Source: Streptomyces sp. LaPpAH-108 (GTDB lineage: Bacteria > Actinomycetota > Actinomycetes > Streptomycetales > Streptomycetaceae). From it: a stretch of DNA of 64,000 nucleotides. Below the pieces are notes generated by a model. The model was not told where the DNA came from. It saw nothing but the letters and a program-made list of their open reading frames with translations, and did no database searches. A program made the translations under genes and the position numbers. Positions 33,760-46,982 of the stretch are shown here, piece after piece. Location of the stretch: assembly GCF_000373625.1 (NCBI RefSeq), contig NZ_KB891993.1, forward strand, positions 186,001-250,000, given 5' to 3'. Each line of letters begins with the position of its first letter. The stretch's first letter is position 1.

Positions 33760-35199
33760 TCATCTCATGGCGGAATCTGGTGCGTTGACGGGCGCCGTCG
33801 CGTCGTCCTCGGCCGGATACGGCACGAAGGTGCTGCTGTTCTGGTCGATGCGCAGGGGACGCCCCAGGGGTGGCGCCGCCCGCTGGGAGCAGTCGAGTCG
33901 TTCGCAGACGCGGCAGCCCATGCCGATCGGGGTGGCCGCGGAGGTGCGGGACAGGTCGAGGCCGTCGGAGTAGACGAGCCGGTGGGCGTGGCGGATCTCG
34001 CAGCCGAGTCCGACGGCGAAGGTCTTGCCGGGTTCGCCCCAGCCGCCGCCGTGCCGGGTGATGGCCCGCGCGGTCCACAAGTACCGCTGTCCGTCGGGCA
34101 TTTCGGCGACCTGGACGTGGATGCGGCGGGGGGCGGCGAACGCGTCGTAGACGTTCCACAGGGGACAGGTGCCGCCGGCCCGGGAGAAGTGGAAGCCGGT
34201 GGCGGACTGCCGTTTGGACATGTTGCCCGCCCGGTCGACCCGGACGAAGGAGAAGGGAACCCCGCGCAGGCGCGGGCGTTGGAGGGTGCTGAGCCGGTGG
34301 CAGACGGTCTCGTAGCCGACGCCGTGGTGGTCGGTGAGGCGTTCGATGTCGTAGCGCGCGTCCTCGGCGGCGGCGTGGAACGCGGTGTACGGCAGGATCA
34401 GCGCGGCGGCGAAGTAATGGGCGATGCCGATGCGGGCCAGGGCGTGCGTGGGTGAGCCGGGCTCGAAGTCCTCGGCGGCCAGCAGGGCGAGGTCGTCACC
34501 GTGTTCCAGCAGGGCCAGTTGGGTCGCCATGCGGAAGGCGCGCTGACCGGGGCGCAGCCGTGCGGACAGGTGGAGGGTGCGGCTCTTGTCGTCGTAGCGG
34601 TGCAGGCGTTCGCCGGGCTCGGCCGTGAGCCGGACCCCGTGGACCTCGGCAAGTCGCTTGGTCAGGGCGCCCGTCACCTCGCCGGGCCGGACGCCGATCT
34701 CCTCGGCCAGGCGCTCGGCGGTGAGGTCGGTGTCGTGGAGGTAGTTCTGGCGGCGGTAGAAGAAGTCCCGGATCTCCTCGTGGGGTGAGGACGCGGTCGC
34801 CCCGTCTCCGGCCCGGCCGTCCGCGGCTCCGGCCAGGCGCTCGGACAGCCGCTGGTTGCGGCGGCCGAGGTCGACCAGGACCTGGGCGATGCCGGGCAGC
34901 CGGGTGGCGAGGTCCGTGAGGTCGGCGGCGGAGACACGGGACTCGGCGATCTCCCCGGCCAGTGCCTCGCGCAGGTCGGCCACCAGCCGGGTCGCGTCCC
35001 GCTCGGAGAAGAAGCCGGGGTCGACGCCGAAGGTCTCGGTCAGCCGCAGCAGGACGGGGACGGTGAGCGGCCGGGAGTCGTGCTCCATCTGGTTGAGATA
35101 GCTCGGCGAGATGCCCAGCACCCGGGCCAGTTCGGCCTGGCTCATCCGGCGCTCCTCGCGCAGCCGCCGCAGCCGCGCCCCCGCGTACGTCTTGCCCAC
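33760..35199 (-). CDS. RamB/ScfR-type short-chain acyl-CoA regulator
   Basis: A 479-residue regulator with an XRE HTH (about 7-62), an IrrE-like middle domain ([27 protein letters not shown]) and a C-terminal DUF2083 domain with conserved Cys ([20 protein letters not shown]). RamB in Corynebacterium and PrpR in Mycobacterium share this layout; PrpR binds acyl-CoA and an iron-sulfur cluster. Divergent from aceA, it presumably controls the glyoxylate genes. It is a clear paralogue of the regulator at 48695. Confidence 0.85.
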   Translation of the reverse strand: MGKTYAGARLRRLREERRMSQAELARVLGISPSYLNQMEHDSRPLTVPVLLRLTETFGVDPGFFSERDATRLVADLREALAGEIAESRVSAADLTDLATRLPGIAQVLVDLGRRNQRLSERLAGAADGRAGDGATASSPHEEIRDFFYRRQNYLHDTDLTAERLAEEIGVRPGEVTGALTKRLAEVHGVRLTAEPGERLHRYDDKSRTLHLSARLRPGQRAFRMATQLALLEHGDDLALLAAEDFEPGSPTHALARIGIAHYFAAALILPYTAFHAAAEDARYDIERLTDHHGVGYETVCHRLSTLQRPRLRGVPFSFVRVDRAGNMSKRQSATGFHFSRAGGTCPLWNVYDAFAAPRRIHVQVAEMPDGQRYLWTARAITRHGGGWGEPGKTFAVGLGCEIRHAHRLVYSDGLDLSRTSAATPIGMGCRVCERLDCSQRAAPPLGRPLRIDQNSSTFVPYPAEDDATAPVNAPDSAMR

Positions 35200-35583
35200 C
35201 GAACGCTCCTCCGTACCGGGGACTGGATCTGGTCAGCGTACGGCACCAGTGCCCTGTTCACCCCTTCGCAAGCTTGGCAAAAAGCGGCGAGAAGATTCGC
35301 AGAAGTTGGCATTGATCCCCGCTTGATGGCACTCGGTGCCAGTGTCAGAGTCGGAGTACGGCCCGCCGGAACCCAGGGGTCACCGCCCGGAACCGGGGTG
35401 CGATTCACTGCCCTGACGTCGGATATCCCGGCAGTGGCGGGGGCTTGTACCGCAGCATCGCTCAGTTTCACCTTCCGGGGCCCCGGCGGGCCGTACCCCA
35501 GCAAGACGACACACAGTGCCACCCTCCGTTCCGCCGGATGGCGGGATTGGCAGCAGGCACAGACCGAGGAGACGGTGACTGTC
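35200..35583 (+). promoter_or_regulatory. aceA control region with two TTCGCA-N3/4-TTGGCA repeats
   Basis: Between the divergent regulator and aceA. TTCGCAAGCTTGGCA at 35265-35279 and TTCGCA-GAAG-TTGGCA at 35296-35311 are near-identical direct repeats, related to the TTTGCAAA motif of RamB/PrpR sites. Flanking them are two GGCAC-N2/3-GTGCC inverted repeats (35242-35253, 35328-35340). The remaining 240 bases up to aceA form an untranslated leader in which I see no gene. Confidence 0.6.
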
Positions 35584-36867
<1,284 letters not shown>

Positions 36868-36891
36868 GACGCCCGGGCACCGCCCTCGGCC

Positions 36892-36929
36892 GAGCGGAGG
36901 GGGACGACCGTCTCCGTCCCCCTCCGCTC
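36892..36929 (+). terminator. intergenic hairpin between aceA and aceB
   Basis: A perfect 15-bp inverted repeat (36892-36906 and 36915-36929) with an 8-base loop, ending 10 bases before the aceB ribosome site. It could partly terminate transcription or set the aceA:aceB ratio. Confidence 0.65.
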
Positions 36930-36948
36930 CCACCCCTCAGGAGATCCG

Positions 36949-38541
36949 ATGTCCACCACCACGTTCACCCGGCAGATCCGTGTCCTGGCGGCGCCCGGCC
37001 ACCGGCACGACGAGATCCTCACGCCCGCCGCCCTGGACTTCGTCGGCCGTCTGGCCGACGAGTTCGCGCCGCGTCGGCGGGATCTGATGAAGGAGCGCCG
37101 CCGGCAGGTGCTCCGACTGGCGTCGGGCTCCCCGCTCGGCTTCCCCCTCGTCACCGCCGCCCTCCGTGACGATCCGGGCTGGCGGGTCGCGCCGCCCGCG
37201 CCTGGGCTCACCGACCGGCGCGTGGAGATCACCGGACCGCCCGACCGCCGGATGACCGTCAACGCCCTCAACTCCGGTGCCAAGGTGTGGATGGCGGACT
37301 TCGAGGACGCCACCGCGCCGCTGTGGGACAACGTGATCGGCGGCCAGCTCAATCTGCTGGACGCCATCGAGCGGCGCATCGACTTCACCACCGCCGAGGG
37401 CAAGGAGTACCGGCTCGGCGAACACCTCGCCACCATCGTCGTACGGCCGCGCGGCTGGCACCTGGACGAGGAGCATCTGGAGTACGACGGGCGGCCCGTG
37501 CCCGCCGCACTCGTCGACTTCGGGCTGTACTTCTTCCACTGCGCGCAGCGCCAGATCGACGCCGGGTACGGCCCGTACTTCTATCTCCCCAAGCTGGAGA
37601 ACCGGTACGAGGCCCGGCTGTGGAACGACATCTTCATCGCCGCCCAGGACCTGCTCGGCATCCCGCGCGGCACCGTCCGCGCCACCGTGCTCATCGAGAC
37701 GATCACCGCCGCGTTCGAGATGGAGGAGATCCTTTACGAGCTGCGCGAGCACAGCGCGGGCCTGAACGCCGGGCGTTGGGACTACCTCTTCAGCGTCATC
37801 AAGACCTTCGGCCACCGCACGGACTTCCTCCTCCCCGACCGGGCCAAGGTCACGATGACCGCACCGTTCATGCGGGCGTACACCGAACTCGTCGTCCGCA
37901 CCTGCCACAAGCGCGGTGCGCACGCCATCGGCGGCATGGCCGCGCAGGTCCCGAGCAAGGACCCGGCCGCGAACGAGGCCGCGCTGGCCAAGGTGCGCCT
38001 TGACAAGGAGCGGGAGGCGGAGGACGGCTTCGACGGGTCCTGGGTGGCCCATCCCGCGCTCGTCCCCGTGTGCCGCGAGGTGTTCGACGGCGTCCTCGGC
38101 GACCGGGCACACCAGATCGACCGTACGCGCGACGACGTGGCGGTGACACCGGCCGACCTGCTGTCGGTGCGGCGGATCAGCGGGCCGCCGTCCCCCGAGG
38201 GCGTGCGCACCAACGTCTCCGTCGCGCTGCGCTACTTCGCGGCCTGGCTGCGCGGGCAGGGAGCGGTCGCGCTGGACGGCCTGATGGAGGACGCGGCCAC
38301 CGCCGAGATCGCCCGGGTGCAGATCTGGCAGTGGCTGCGGCACCAGGTCGTCGACCGGCGGACCGTGGAGCGGATCCTCGACGACGAGATCGTCGCGCTC
38401 GGCGCCGCGTACCCCTGGGCACCCGTCGACGACATCCGCGCCCTCTTCGAACGGACCGCCATGAGCGGTGAGTTGCCGCTGTTCTTCACTCCGGACGCCT
38501 ACAGCCACCACCTCGTGCGCCGGACGGAGGCCGACGCGTGA
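36949..38541 (+). CDS. aceB: malate synthase A
   Basis: A 530-residue enzyme that condenses glyoxylate and acetyl-CoA to malate. The A-form is indicated by length and by W-M-A-D-F-E-D-A-T-A-P, T-I-V-V-R-P-R-G-W-H, the catalytic region Y-L-P-K-L-E-N-R and V-L-I-E-T-I-T-A-A-F-E-M-E-E. Its stop overlaps the next start (GTGA), so the two are translationally coupled. Confidence 0.94.
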   Translation: MSTTTFTRQIRVLAAPGHRHDEILTPAALDFVGRLADEFAPRRRDLMKERRRQVLRLASGSPLGFPLVTAALRDDPGWRVAPPAPGLTDRRVEITGPPDRRMTVNALNSGAKVWMADFEDATAPLWDNVIGGQLNLLDAIERRIDFTTAEGKEYRLGEHLATIVVRPRGWHLDEEHLEYDGRPVPAALVDFGLYFFHCAQRQIDAGYGPYFYLPKLENRYEARLWNDIFIAAQDLLGIPRGTVRATVLIETITAAFEMEEILYELREHSAGLNAGRWDYLFSVIKTFGHRTDFLLPDRAKVTMTAPFMRAYTELVVRTCHKRGAHAIGGMAAQVPSKDPAANEAALAKVRLDKEREAEDGFDGSWVAHPALVPVCREVFDGVLGDRAHQIDRTRDDVAVTPADLLSVRRISGPPSPEGVRTNVSVALRYFAAWLRGQGAVALDGLMEDAATAEIARVQIWQWLRHQVVDRRTVERILDDEIVALGAAYPWAPVDDIRALFERTAMSGELPLFFTPDAYSHHLVRRTEADA

Positions 38542-39407
38542 GCGCGGCCGTCGCACGCGTCGGTGTCGTCGGCGGCGGGCAGATGGGTGCGGGCATCGCG
38601 GAGGTGTGCGCGCGGGCAGGGCTGGACACCGTGGTCTGCGAGGTGGACGCGGTCGCCGCCCGTGCGGCACGCGACCGGGTCGCCGCATCGCTCGACCGGG
38701 CGGTACGGCGCGGAAAGCTGGAGCGGGCGGCGGCGCGGGACGCGCTCGCCCGGACGGTGTTCACCGGCAGCCTGGACGACCTGGCCGACCGGCAGCTGGT
38801 CGTCGAGGCCATCGTGGAGAACCCGGATGCGAAGACGGAGGTCTTCGCCGCCCTCGACAAGATCGTCACGGATCCGGCGGCGGTCCTCGCGACCAACACC
38901 TCCTCCCTCCCGGTCATGCGGCTCGGCATGGCCACCAGCCGCGCGGACCGGGTCGTGGGCCTGCACTTCTTCAATCCCGTCCCCGTCCTTCCCCTCGTCG
39001 AGGTGGTCAGCTCCCTGCACACCTCGGCCGAGACGACCCTTGCCGTGGAGGACTTCGCCACGCGCGCGCTGGGCAAGACGGTGATCCGCTCGCAGGACCG
39101 CGCCGGCTTCGTCGTCAACGCCCTGCTCATCCCCTACCTGCTCGCCGCCGTCCGGATGGCGGAGTCCGGCTTCGCCACCGCCGCCGGCATCGACGCCGGG
39201 ATGGAGCTGGGCTGCGCCCACCCGATGGGCCCGCTCAAGCTGGCCGACCTCATCGGCCTGGACACCGTCGCCTCGATCGCGGAGTCGCTGTACGACGAGT
39301 TCCGCGAACCCCTCTACGCCCCTCCCCCGCTGCTCCAGCGCATGGTGGAGGCCGGACTCCTCGGCCGGAAGACCGGGCGCGGGTTCCACGTCTATGCCCA
39401 GGGGTGA
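38538..39407 (+). CDS. 3-hydroxyacyl-CoA (3-hydroxybutyryl-CoA) dehydrogenase
   Basis: A 289-residue NAD-dependent dehydrogenase. The Rossmann site is G-V-V-G-G-G-Q-M-G-A-G-I-A; the catalytic region is G-L-H-F-F-N-P-V-P-V-L-P-L-V-E-V-V, and the C-terminal domain contains G-P-L-K-L-A-D-L-I-G-L-D. The length fits the short 3-hydroxybutyryl-CoA dehydrogenase form. Its coupling to aceB links C4 acyl-CoA oxidation to the glyoxylate bypass. Confidence 0.9.
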   Translation: MSAAVARVGVVGGGQMGAGIAEVCARAGLDTVVCEVDAVAARAARDRVAASLDRAVRRGKLERAAARDALARTVFTGSLDDLADRQLVVEAIVENPDAKTEVFAALDKIVTDPAAVLATNTSSLPVMRLGMATSRADRVVGLHFFNPVPVLPLVEVVSSLHTSAETTLAVEDFATRALGKTVIRSQDRAGFVVNALLIPYLLAAVRMAESGFATAAGIDAGMELGCAHPMGPLKLADLIGLDTVASIAESLYDEFREPLYAPPPLLQRMVEAGLLGRKTGRGFHVYAQG

Positions 39408-39414
39408 GGGCCGG

Positions 39415-39463
39415 CAGAACGTCGCGCGGGGCACTGGTATCCAGTGCCCCGCGCGACGTTCTG
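39415..39463 (+). terminator. strong 23-bp hairpin terminator
   Basis: A perfect 23-bp inverted repeat (39415-39437 and 39441-39463) with a 3-base loop, immediately after the ace unit. It has no U-tract. It isolates the nrd control region from upstream transcription. Confidence 0.85.
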
Positions 39464-39527
39464 CGTCCTGGACGGTTCCGTCGGCCGCCGAGCGGGTCCA
39501 CAACGAGACGTGCGGCTCCACAGCAGG

Positions 39528-39550
39528 ACTTAGGTATACCTAAGTTTTTT
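39528..39550 (+). promoter_or_regulatory. palindrome ACTTAGGTATACCTAAGT followed by T6
   Basis: A perfect 18-bp palindrome (39528-39545) running into six Ts. TTAGGT/ACCTAA are the half-sites of DtxR/IdeR/DmdR1 iron boxes, but they are closer together than in the 19-bp consensus. With the U-tract it could instead be an intrinsic terminator. It lies just upstream of the NrdR boxes. Confidence 0.5.
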
Positions 39551-39555
39551 CGGCA

Positions 39556-39602
39556 ACACAACATCTGGCTTGCACCCGCACGCCGAGATCTAGATGTAGT
39601 GT
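39556..39602 (+). promoter_or_regulatory. tandem NrdR boxes over the nrd promoter
   Basis: Box 1 (39556-39571, ACACAACATCTGGCTT) and box 2 (39587-39602, GATCTAGATGTAGTGT) each match the NrdR consensus (acaCwAtATmTaGtgt) at 12 to 13 of 16 positions. They start exactly 31 bp apart, three helical turns, as in known NrdR-controlled promoters. TTGCAC (39570) and TAGATG (39591) between and within them may be the -35 and -10. Confidence 0.78.
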
Positions 39603-39609
39603 TGGCGGT

Positions 39610-39810
39610 GCTGGTGGTTCGCCAGACACGGCTGTGTCTGGCGTCGCAAGAGGGAACCCGGTGGGAATCCGGGACTGCCCCGCAGCGGTGAGCGGGAACG
39701 ACCGCCGTCATGAGCACTGGACCCGGGAAACGGGTCCGGGAAGCGACGGCCAGTAGGTGTCCTCCGAGACGAGGAGGACGTGCCCGCGAGTCCGAAGACC
39801 TGCCACCGGC
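39610..39810 (+). promoter_or_regulatory. cobalamin riboswitch upstream of nrdIEF
   Basis: All the core elements appear in order: closing stem P1 (39610-39617 with 39803-39810), the hairpin GCCAGACAC/GTGTCTGGC, the conserved A-G-A-G-G-G-A-A core, G-G-T-G-G-G-A-A-T-C-C, the G-C-C-C-C-G-C segment, and the B12 box (GAGTCCGAAGACCTGCCACC, 39788-39807). The nrdI start lies 182 bases further on, leaving room for an expression platform. Such elements normally lower expression when adenosylcobalamin is abundant. Confidence 0.93.
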
Positions 39811-39992
39811 GCGTACGCCGGTCCGCGGTGTGCGCGCTCCGAGGCCCCGAGGGAGGGCCAGGTGGCAGACGCTCGGATCCGGGTGAGGTGGTTCTCCGCC
39901 GCCCCGGCGTCCCGCCGTACGCGCCGCGCCGCTCCTCCCCGCCCCCAGGTCCTCGGACCAGGACGGGAACGAGCGAGAGGAGACGGCGGTCG

Positions 39993-40417
39993 ATGAGCGG
40001 TCTCGTGTATTTCTCCAGCGTCTCGGAGAACACCCGGCGCTTCGTGGAGAAACTGGGCCTGCCCGCCACACGGATCCCCCTGCACCCCCACCGCGAGGGC
40101 CTGCCGCGGGTGACCGAGCCCTATGTGCTGATCGTGCCGACCTACGGCGGCGGCGAGCGTGCCGGGGCGGTTCCCAAGCAGGTGATCCGCTTTCTGAACA
40201 TCGAGGCCAACCGCACCTTGCTGCGTGGGGTGATCGCCTCCGGCAACACCAACTTCGGCGTGGACTACTGCCTGGCGGGCCGGGTCATCTCGGCCAAGTG
40301 CGGTGTCCCCGAGCTGTACCGATTCGAACTGCTGGGCACGGACCGCGATGTCCGTGCCGTGAGGGAAGGACTTCAGACGTTTTGGACACGACACTCGGCG
40401 CAGCGGCGGTCGGCGGC

Positions 40418-40421
<4 letters not shown>
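39993..40421 (+). CDS. nrdI: flavodoxin-like activase NrdI
   Basis: A 142-residue FMN protein that supplies the oxidant for maturing class Ib and class Ie radical subunits. [10 protein letters not shown] is the phosphate loop; V-P-T-Y-G-G-G and G-N-T-N-F-G are the flavin-contact segments. It lies downstream of the riboswitch and overlaps nrdE by ATGA. AGAGGAG is about 11 bases before the ATG. Confidence 0.92.
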
Positions 40422-43650
<3,229 letters not shown>

Positions 43651-43659
43651 GGAATGACC

Positions 43660-44910
43660 ATGTCCGGTGAATCCCAGTCGTCCGCTCCCGGCCCCTGCGT
43701 GCTGCTCAAGCACGGCGAGGTCTTCCTCAAGGGACGCAACCGCCATCTGTTCGTGGAGCGGCTGCACGACAACCTCCGCGTCGCCCTGCGCGGCGTCGGC
43801 GGCTCCACGTGGATCAAGACCGCCCAGAACGTCACCGTGCTGGGCGGCCAGGTCCCCGTGGCCACGCTGGTGGAGCGGGCCCGGCGGGTGATCGGGTTCA
43901 ACTCCGTCGCACCGGCCGTGCGGGTACCGAGCACGCTGGAAGCCGTCACGGCCGCGGCCGTCGACGCGCTCGCCGGGGTGCTCGCCGAACGGCCGGTGCG
44001 CGGTTTCGCCGTCCGGGTGAAGCAGCGGGACAAACAGTTCCCGCTGACCTCGTCCCGGATGGAGGCGCACCTCGGCGGACAGCTCCTGCGGGCGCTGGCG
44101 GTGAACCTCAGCATGCCCGATGTCACGCTCACGGTGGAGATCGACCGCAAGGAGACGTACCTCTCCTGGGAGCGCCACCCGGGGCTGAGCGGTCTGCCGG
44201 TGGGGTCCAGCGGACGCGCCCTGGTGCTGCTGTCCGGTGGCTACGACTCCCCGGTGGCCGCGCACCGCGCCATGCGGCGGGGACTGGCCTGCGACTTCGT
44301 GCACTTCAACGGGGCGCCGTACACCAACCCGTCCTCGGTGTACAAGGCGTACGCCCTGGCACGCGAGCTGAACCGCTGTCAGCCGCCCGGCGCCCTGCAC
44401 GTCATCGCGCTCGGCAAGGCGCAGAAGCAGCTGGCCGTGGCGGGCGCGGGGCGGCTCCAGGTGGTCGCCCAGCGTCGGCTGATGGTGCGCACCGCCTCGG
44501 CGCTGGCCGCCCGCATCGGAGCCCAGGCGCTGGTCACCGGGGACAGTCTGGGCCAGGTGGCGAGCCAGACGCTGGCCAATCTGGCCGCGGTGGACGAGGC
44601 GGCGTCCCTGCCGGTCCTGCGCCCGCTGATCGGCTGGGTGAAGCAGGAGATCATCGACGAGGCCCGCACGATCGGCACCGCCGACATCTCCGTGCTCCCC
44701 GACGAGGACTGCTGCACCCTGCTCGCTCCGCCCCGGGTCACCACCCGGGCCCGGTTGCCCCAGGTGCGGGCGGTGGAACGGCGCCTGGAGCTGGACGAGT
44801 TGATCGAGTCGCTGCTGGCCGGTGCCCAGGTGCTGCGGCCCGGGGAGGAGGCGCAGACACCGGAGGCAGAGGTGCCGGTGGGGGAGGCGAGCTGCCCGGT
44901 GGCCGGTTAG
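43660..44910 (+). CDS. thiI: ThiI-type tRNA 4-thiouridine synthase homologue
   Basis: A 416-residue protein with an N-terminal ferredoxin-like/THUMP region (about 10-165) and a PP-loop ATPase (L-L-S-G-G-Y-D-S-P-V-A-A, about 190-201; G-D-S-L-G-Q-V-A-S-Q-T-L-A-N-L). It ends with the D-E-D-C-C-T-L-L-A-P-P Cys segment and no rhodanese domain. ThiI adenylates tRNA uridine-8 for sulfur insertion, and in some species helps make thiamine. ATG 43660 is preferred to 43654, since GAGGA is 6 bases away. Its gap from nrdF is only 9 bases, so it is part of the nrd operon. Confidence 0.83.
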   Translation: MSGESQSSAPGPCVLLKHGEVFLKGRNRHLFVERLHDNLRVALRGVGGSTWIKTAQNVTVLGGQVPVATLVERARRVIGFNSVAPAVRVPSTLEAVTAAAVDALAGVLAERPVRGFAVRVKQRDKQFPLTSSRMEAHLGGQLLRALAVNLSMPDVTLTVEIDRKETYLSWERHPGLSGLPVGSSGRALVLLSGGYDSPVAAHRAMRRGLACDFVHFNGAPYTNPSSVYKAYALARELNRCQPPGALHVIALGKAQKQLAVAGAGRLQVVAQRRLMVRTASALAARIGAQALVTGDSLGQVASQTLANLAAVDEAASLPVLRPLIGWVKQEIIDEARTIGTADISVLPDEDCCTLLAPPRVTTRARLPQVRAVERRLELDELIESLLAGAQVLRPGEEAQTPEAEVPVGEASCPVAG

Positions 44911-46043
44911 GGGGCCGTCGGGACCGGGCGCCGGCCGGGACCGTCGTACGAGGCCAGCGGGCGGATCAGCGCGTTGTGCGCGAGCTGTTCGGTGATGTGG
45001 GCGGTCCAGCCGGTGATCCGGCTCATCACGAAGATCGGGGTGAAGGTGGGGGTGTCGAAGCCCATCAGGTGGTAGGCGAGCCCGGCCGGATAGTCGAGGT
45101 TGGGGTGGATGCCCTTGCGGGTGAGCATGGCGTGCCGCAGGGCCGCGTGCAGGGTGGCCAGCCGGGTCGTCTCGGGGTCGGCGGCGCGGGCGACCAGGCG
45201 GTCCAGGGCACCCTGCATGATCGGGACGCGGGAGTCGCCGTGCTTGTAGACGCGGTGGCCGAAGCCCATGATCTTCCGTTTGTCGGCCAGCGCCGCATCC
45301 AGCCACGCCTCGGCCCCGGCCGGGTCGGGTATCTCGGCGAGCATGTGCATCACCGCTTCGTTGGCACCGCCGTGCAGCGGGCCCTTGAGGGCGCCGATGG
45401 CGGCGGTGACCGCGCTGTACAGGTCGGAGAGCGTGGAGGTGACGACCCGGGCGGTGAACGTCGAGGCGTTGAAGCTGTGTTCGGCGTACAGCGTGAGCGA
45501 GATCTCGAAGCAGCGCACCACGTCCGGGTCGGGCACCGTGCCGAAGCACATGTGGAAGAAGTTCTCCGCGTACCCGAGGTCGGGGTGGGGCGGGATCGGG
45601 GCGAGCCCGCGGCGGCGGCGCTGGTCGGCGGCGACCACGGTCGGCAGTTTCGCCAGCAGGGCGAGGGACTTGGCGCGATGGGCGGTCGGGCTGCCGTCGT
45701 CCTCCGTGGGGTCCTCGGCGCCGAAGAAGCTGACGGCGGTGCGCAGCACGTCCATCGGGTGGCAGGTGGTGGGCAGGCGGGCGAGCAGTTCCGCGGTGGT
45801 GCGGTCCAGGGGGCGCAGGGCACGTTCGCGGGCCTGGAACTCGCGCAGCTGGACGGGGTCGGGGAGTTCGCCGTACCAGAGCAGATAGGCGACCTCCTCG
45901 AAGGAGCGGTGGGCGGCCAGGTCCTGGACCGCGTAGCCCCGGTAGGTGAGGGAGTTGGTCTCCTGGAGGACGGTGGAGATCTCGGTGGTGTCGACGACGA
46001 CACCGGCGAGACCGCGGTGGATCTCGGGTGCGGTGGTGGTCAT
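44907..46043 (-). CDS. prpC: 2-methylcitrate synthase/citrate synthase
   Basis: A 378-residue type I citrate synthase fold with the catalytic His/His/Asp elements K-G-P-L-H-G-G-A-N-E, G-F-G-H-R-V-Y-K and L-D-Y-P-A-G. Its place after prpD and prpB argues for the methylcitrate form, condensing propionyl-CoA with oxaloacetate. Its stop overlaps the convergent thiI stop by four bases. A gap of 33 bases separates it from prpB. Confidence 0.9.
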   Translation of the reverse strand: MTTTAPEIHRGLAGVVVDTTEISTVLQETNSLTYRGYAVQDLAAHRSFEEVAYLLWYGELPDPVQLREFQARERALRPLDRTTAELLARLPTTCHPMDVLRTAVSFFGAEDPTEDDGSPTAHRAKSLALLAKLPTVVAADQRRRRGLAPIPPHPDLGYAENFFHMCFGTVPDPDVVRCFEISLTLYAEHSFNASTFTARVVTSTLSDLYSAVTAAIGALKGPLHGGANEAVMHMLAEIPDPAGAEAWLDAALADKRKIMGFGHRVYKHGDSRVPIMQGALDRLVARAADPETTRLATLHAALRHAMLTRKGIHPNLDYPAGLAYHLMGFDTPTFTPIFVMSRITGWTAHITEQLAHNALIRPLASYDGPGRRPVPTAP

Positions 46044-46076
46044 GGGGTGCCTGCCTTCGGGGGTCAGGTGCCGGGT

Positions 46077-46982
46077 CTAGTTCCCGGGCGGGAGGGTGAA
46101 GTCGAAGACGGCCGAGTCGAAGGCCGAGTAGTCCTCGTAGCCGAGGAGTTCGTAGAGGCGGGAGCGGGTCTGCATGCGGGGCAGCAGGGACTGCTGGGTG
46201 CCCTCGGCGGCGAGGGTGCGCAGGCCGTCCTCGACGGCGCCCATGGCCAGGCGGAGCAGGGTGACCGGGTAGAGGGCGATGTCGTAGCCGAGGTCGTCCA
46301 GCGTGCGCGCGTCCAGGAGGGGGCCCTTGCCGAACTCGGTCATGTTGGCGAGCAGGGGGACCGGGACGGCCTTGCGGAACGCCTCGAACTCGGCCTCGTC
46401 CGCGAGGGCTTCGGGGAAGATCGCGTCGGCGCCCGCGTCCACGTACGCCTTAGCGCGGTCGACGGCCGCGTCCAGTCCTTCGACGGCGCGGGCGTCGGTG
46501 CGGGCCATGAGCAGGAAGTCCGGGTCGCGGCGGGCGTCCACGGCGGCGCGGATGCGGCGGGTCATCTCCTCGCGGGGTACGACGGACTTGCCGTCGAGAT
46601 GGCCGCAGCGCTTGGGGTTGACCTGGTCCTCCAGGTGCAGTCCCGCGAGTCCCGCGTCCTCCATGAGCTGGACGGTGCGGGCGGCGTTCATCGGCTCGCC
46701 GAAGCCGGTGTCGGCGTCGATGAGGACGGGCAGATCGGTCACCCGGGTCGTCTGCTGGGCGCGGGCGGCGACCTCGGTGGCGGTGGTCAGGCCGATGTCG
46801 GGCAGGCCCAGGTCGGCGGCGAGAACGGCGCCGGAGAGGTAAGCCGCCTCGAAGCCGGTGTCCTGGATGAGCCGGGCGGAGAGCGGGTTCAGAGCGCCGG
46901 GCATGACGAGCAGGCGGTTCTCGGTGAGCCGTTCCCTCAGGGCGCGGCGGCGTCCGGCGGGGGTGGTGCGGGTGTGCAGCAT
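46077..46982 (-). CDS. prpB: methylisocitrate lyase
   Basis: A 301-residue member of the isocitrate-lyase superfamily that cleaves 2-methylisocitrate to pyruvate and succinate. The signature K-R-C-G-H-L-D-G-K carries the catalytic Cys, with D-A-D-T-G-F-G and M-A-R-T-D-A. It is much shorter than AceA, as expected. ATG overlaps the prpD stop by one base (TGATG). Confidence 0.92.
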   Translation of the reverse strand: MLHTRTTPAGRRRALRERLTENRLLVMPGALNPLSARLIQDTGFEAAYLSGAVLAADLGLPDIGLTTATEVAARAQQTTRVTDLPVLIDADTGFGEPMNAARTVQLMEDAGLAGLHLEDQVNPKRCGHLDGKSVVPREEMTRRIRAAVDARRDPDFLLMARTDARAVEGLDAAVDRAKAYVDAGADAIFPEALADEAEFEAFRKAVPVPLLANMTEFGKGPLLDARTLDDLGYDIALYPVTLLRLAMGAVEDGLRTLAAEGTQQSLLPRMQTRSRLYELLGYEDYSAFDSAVFDFTLPPGN

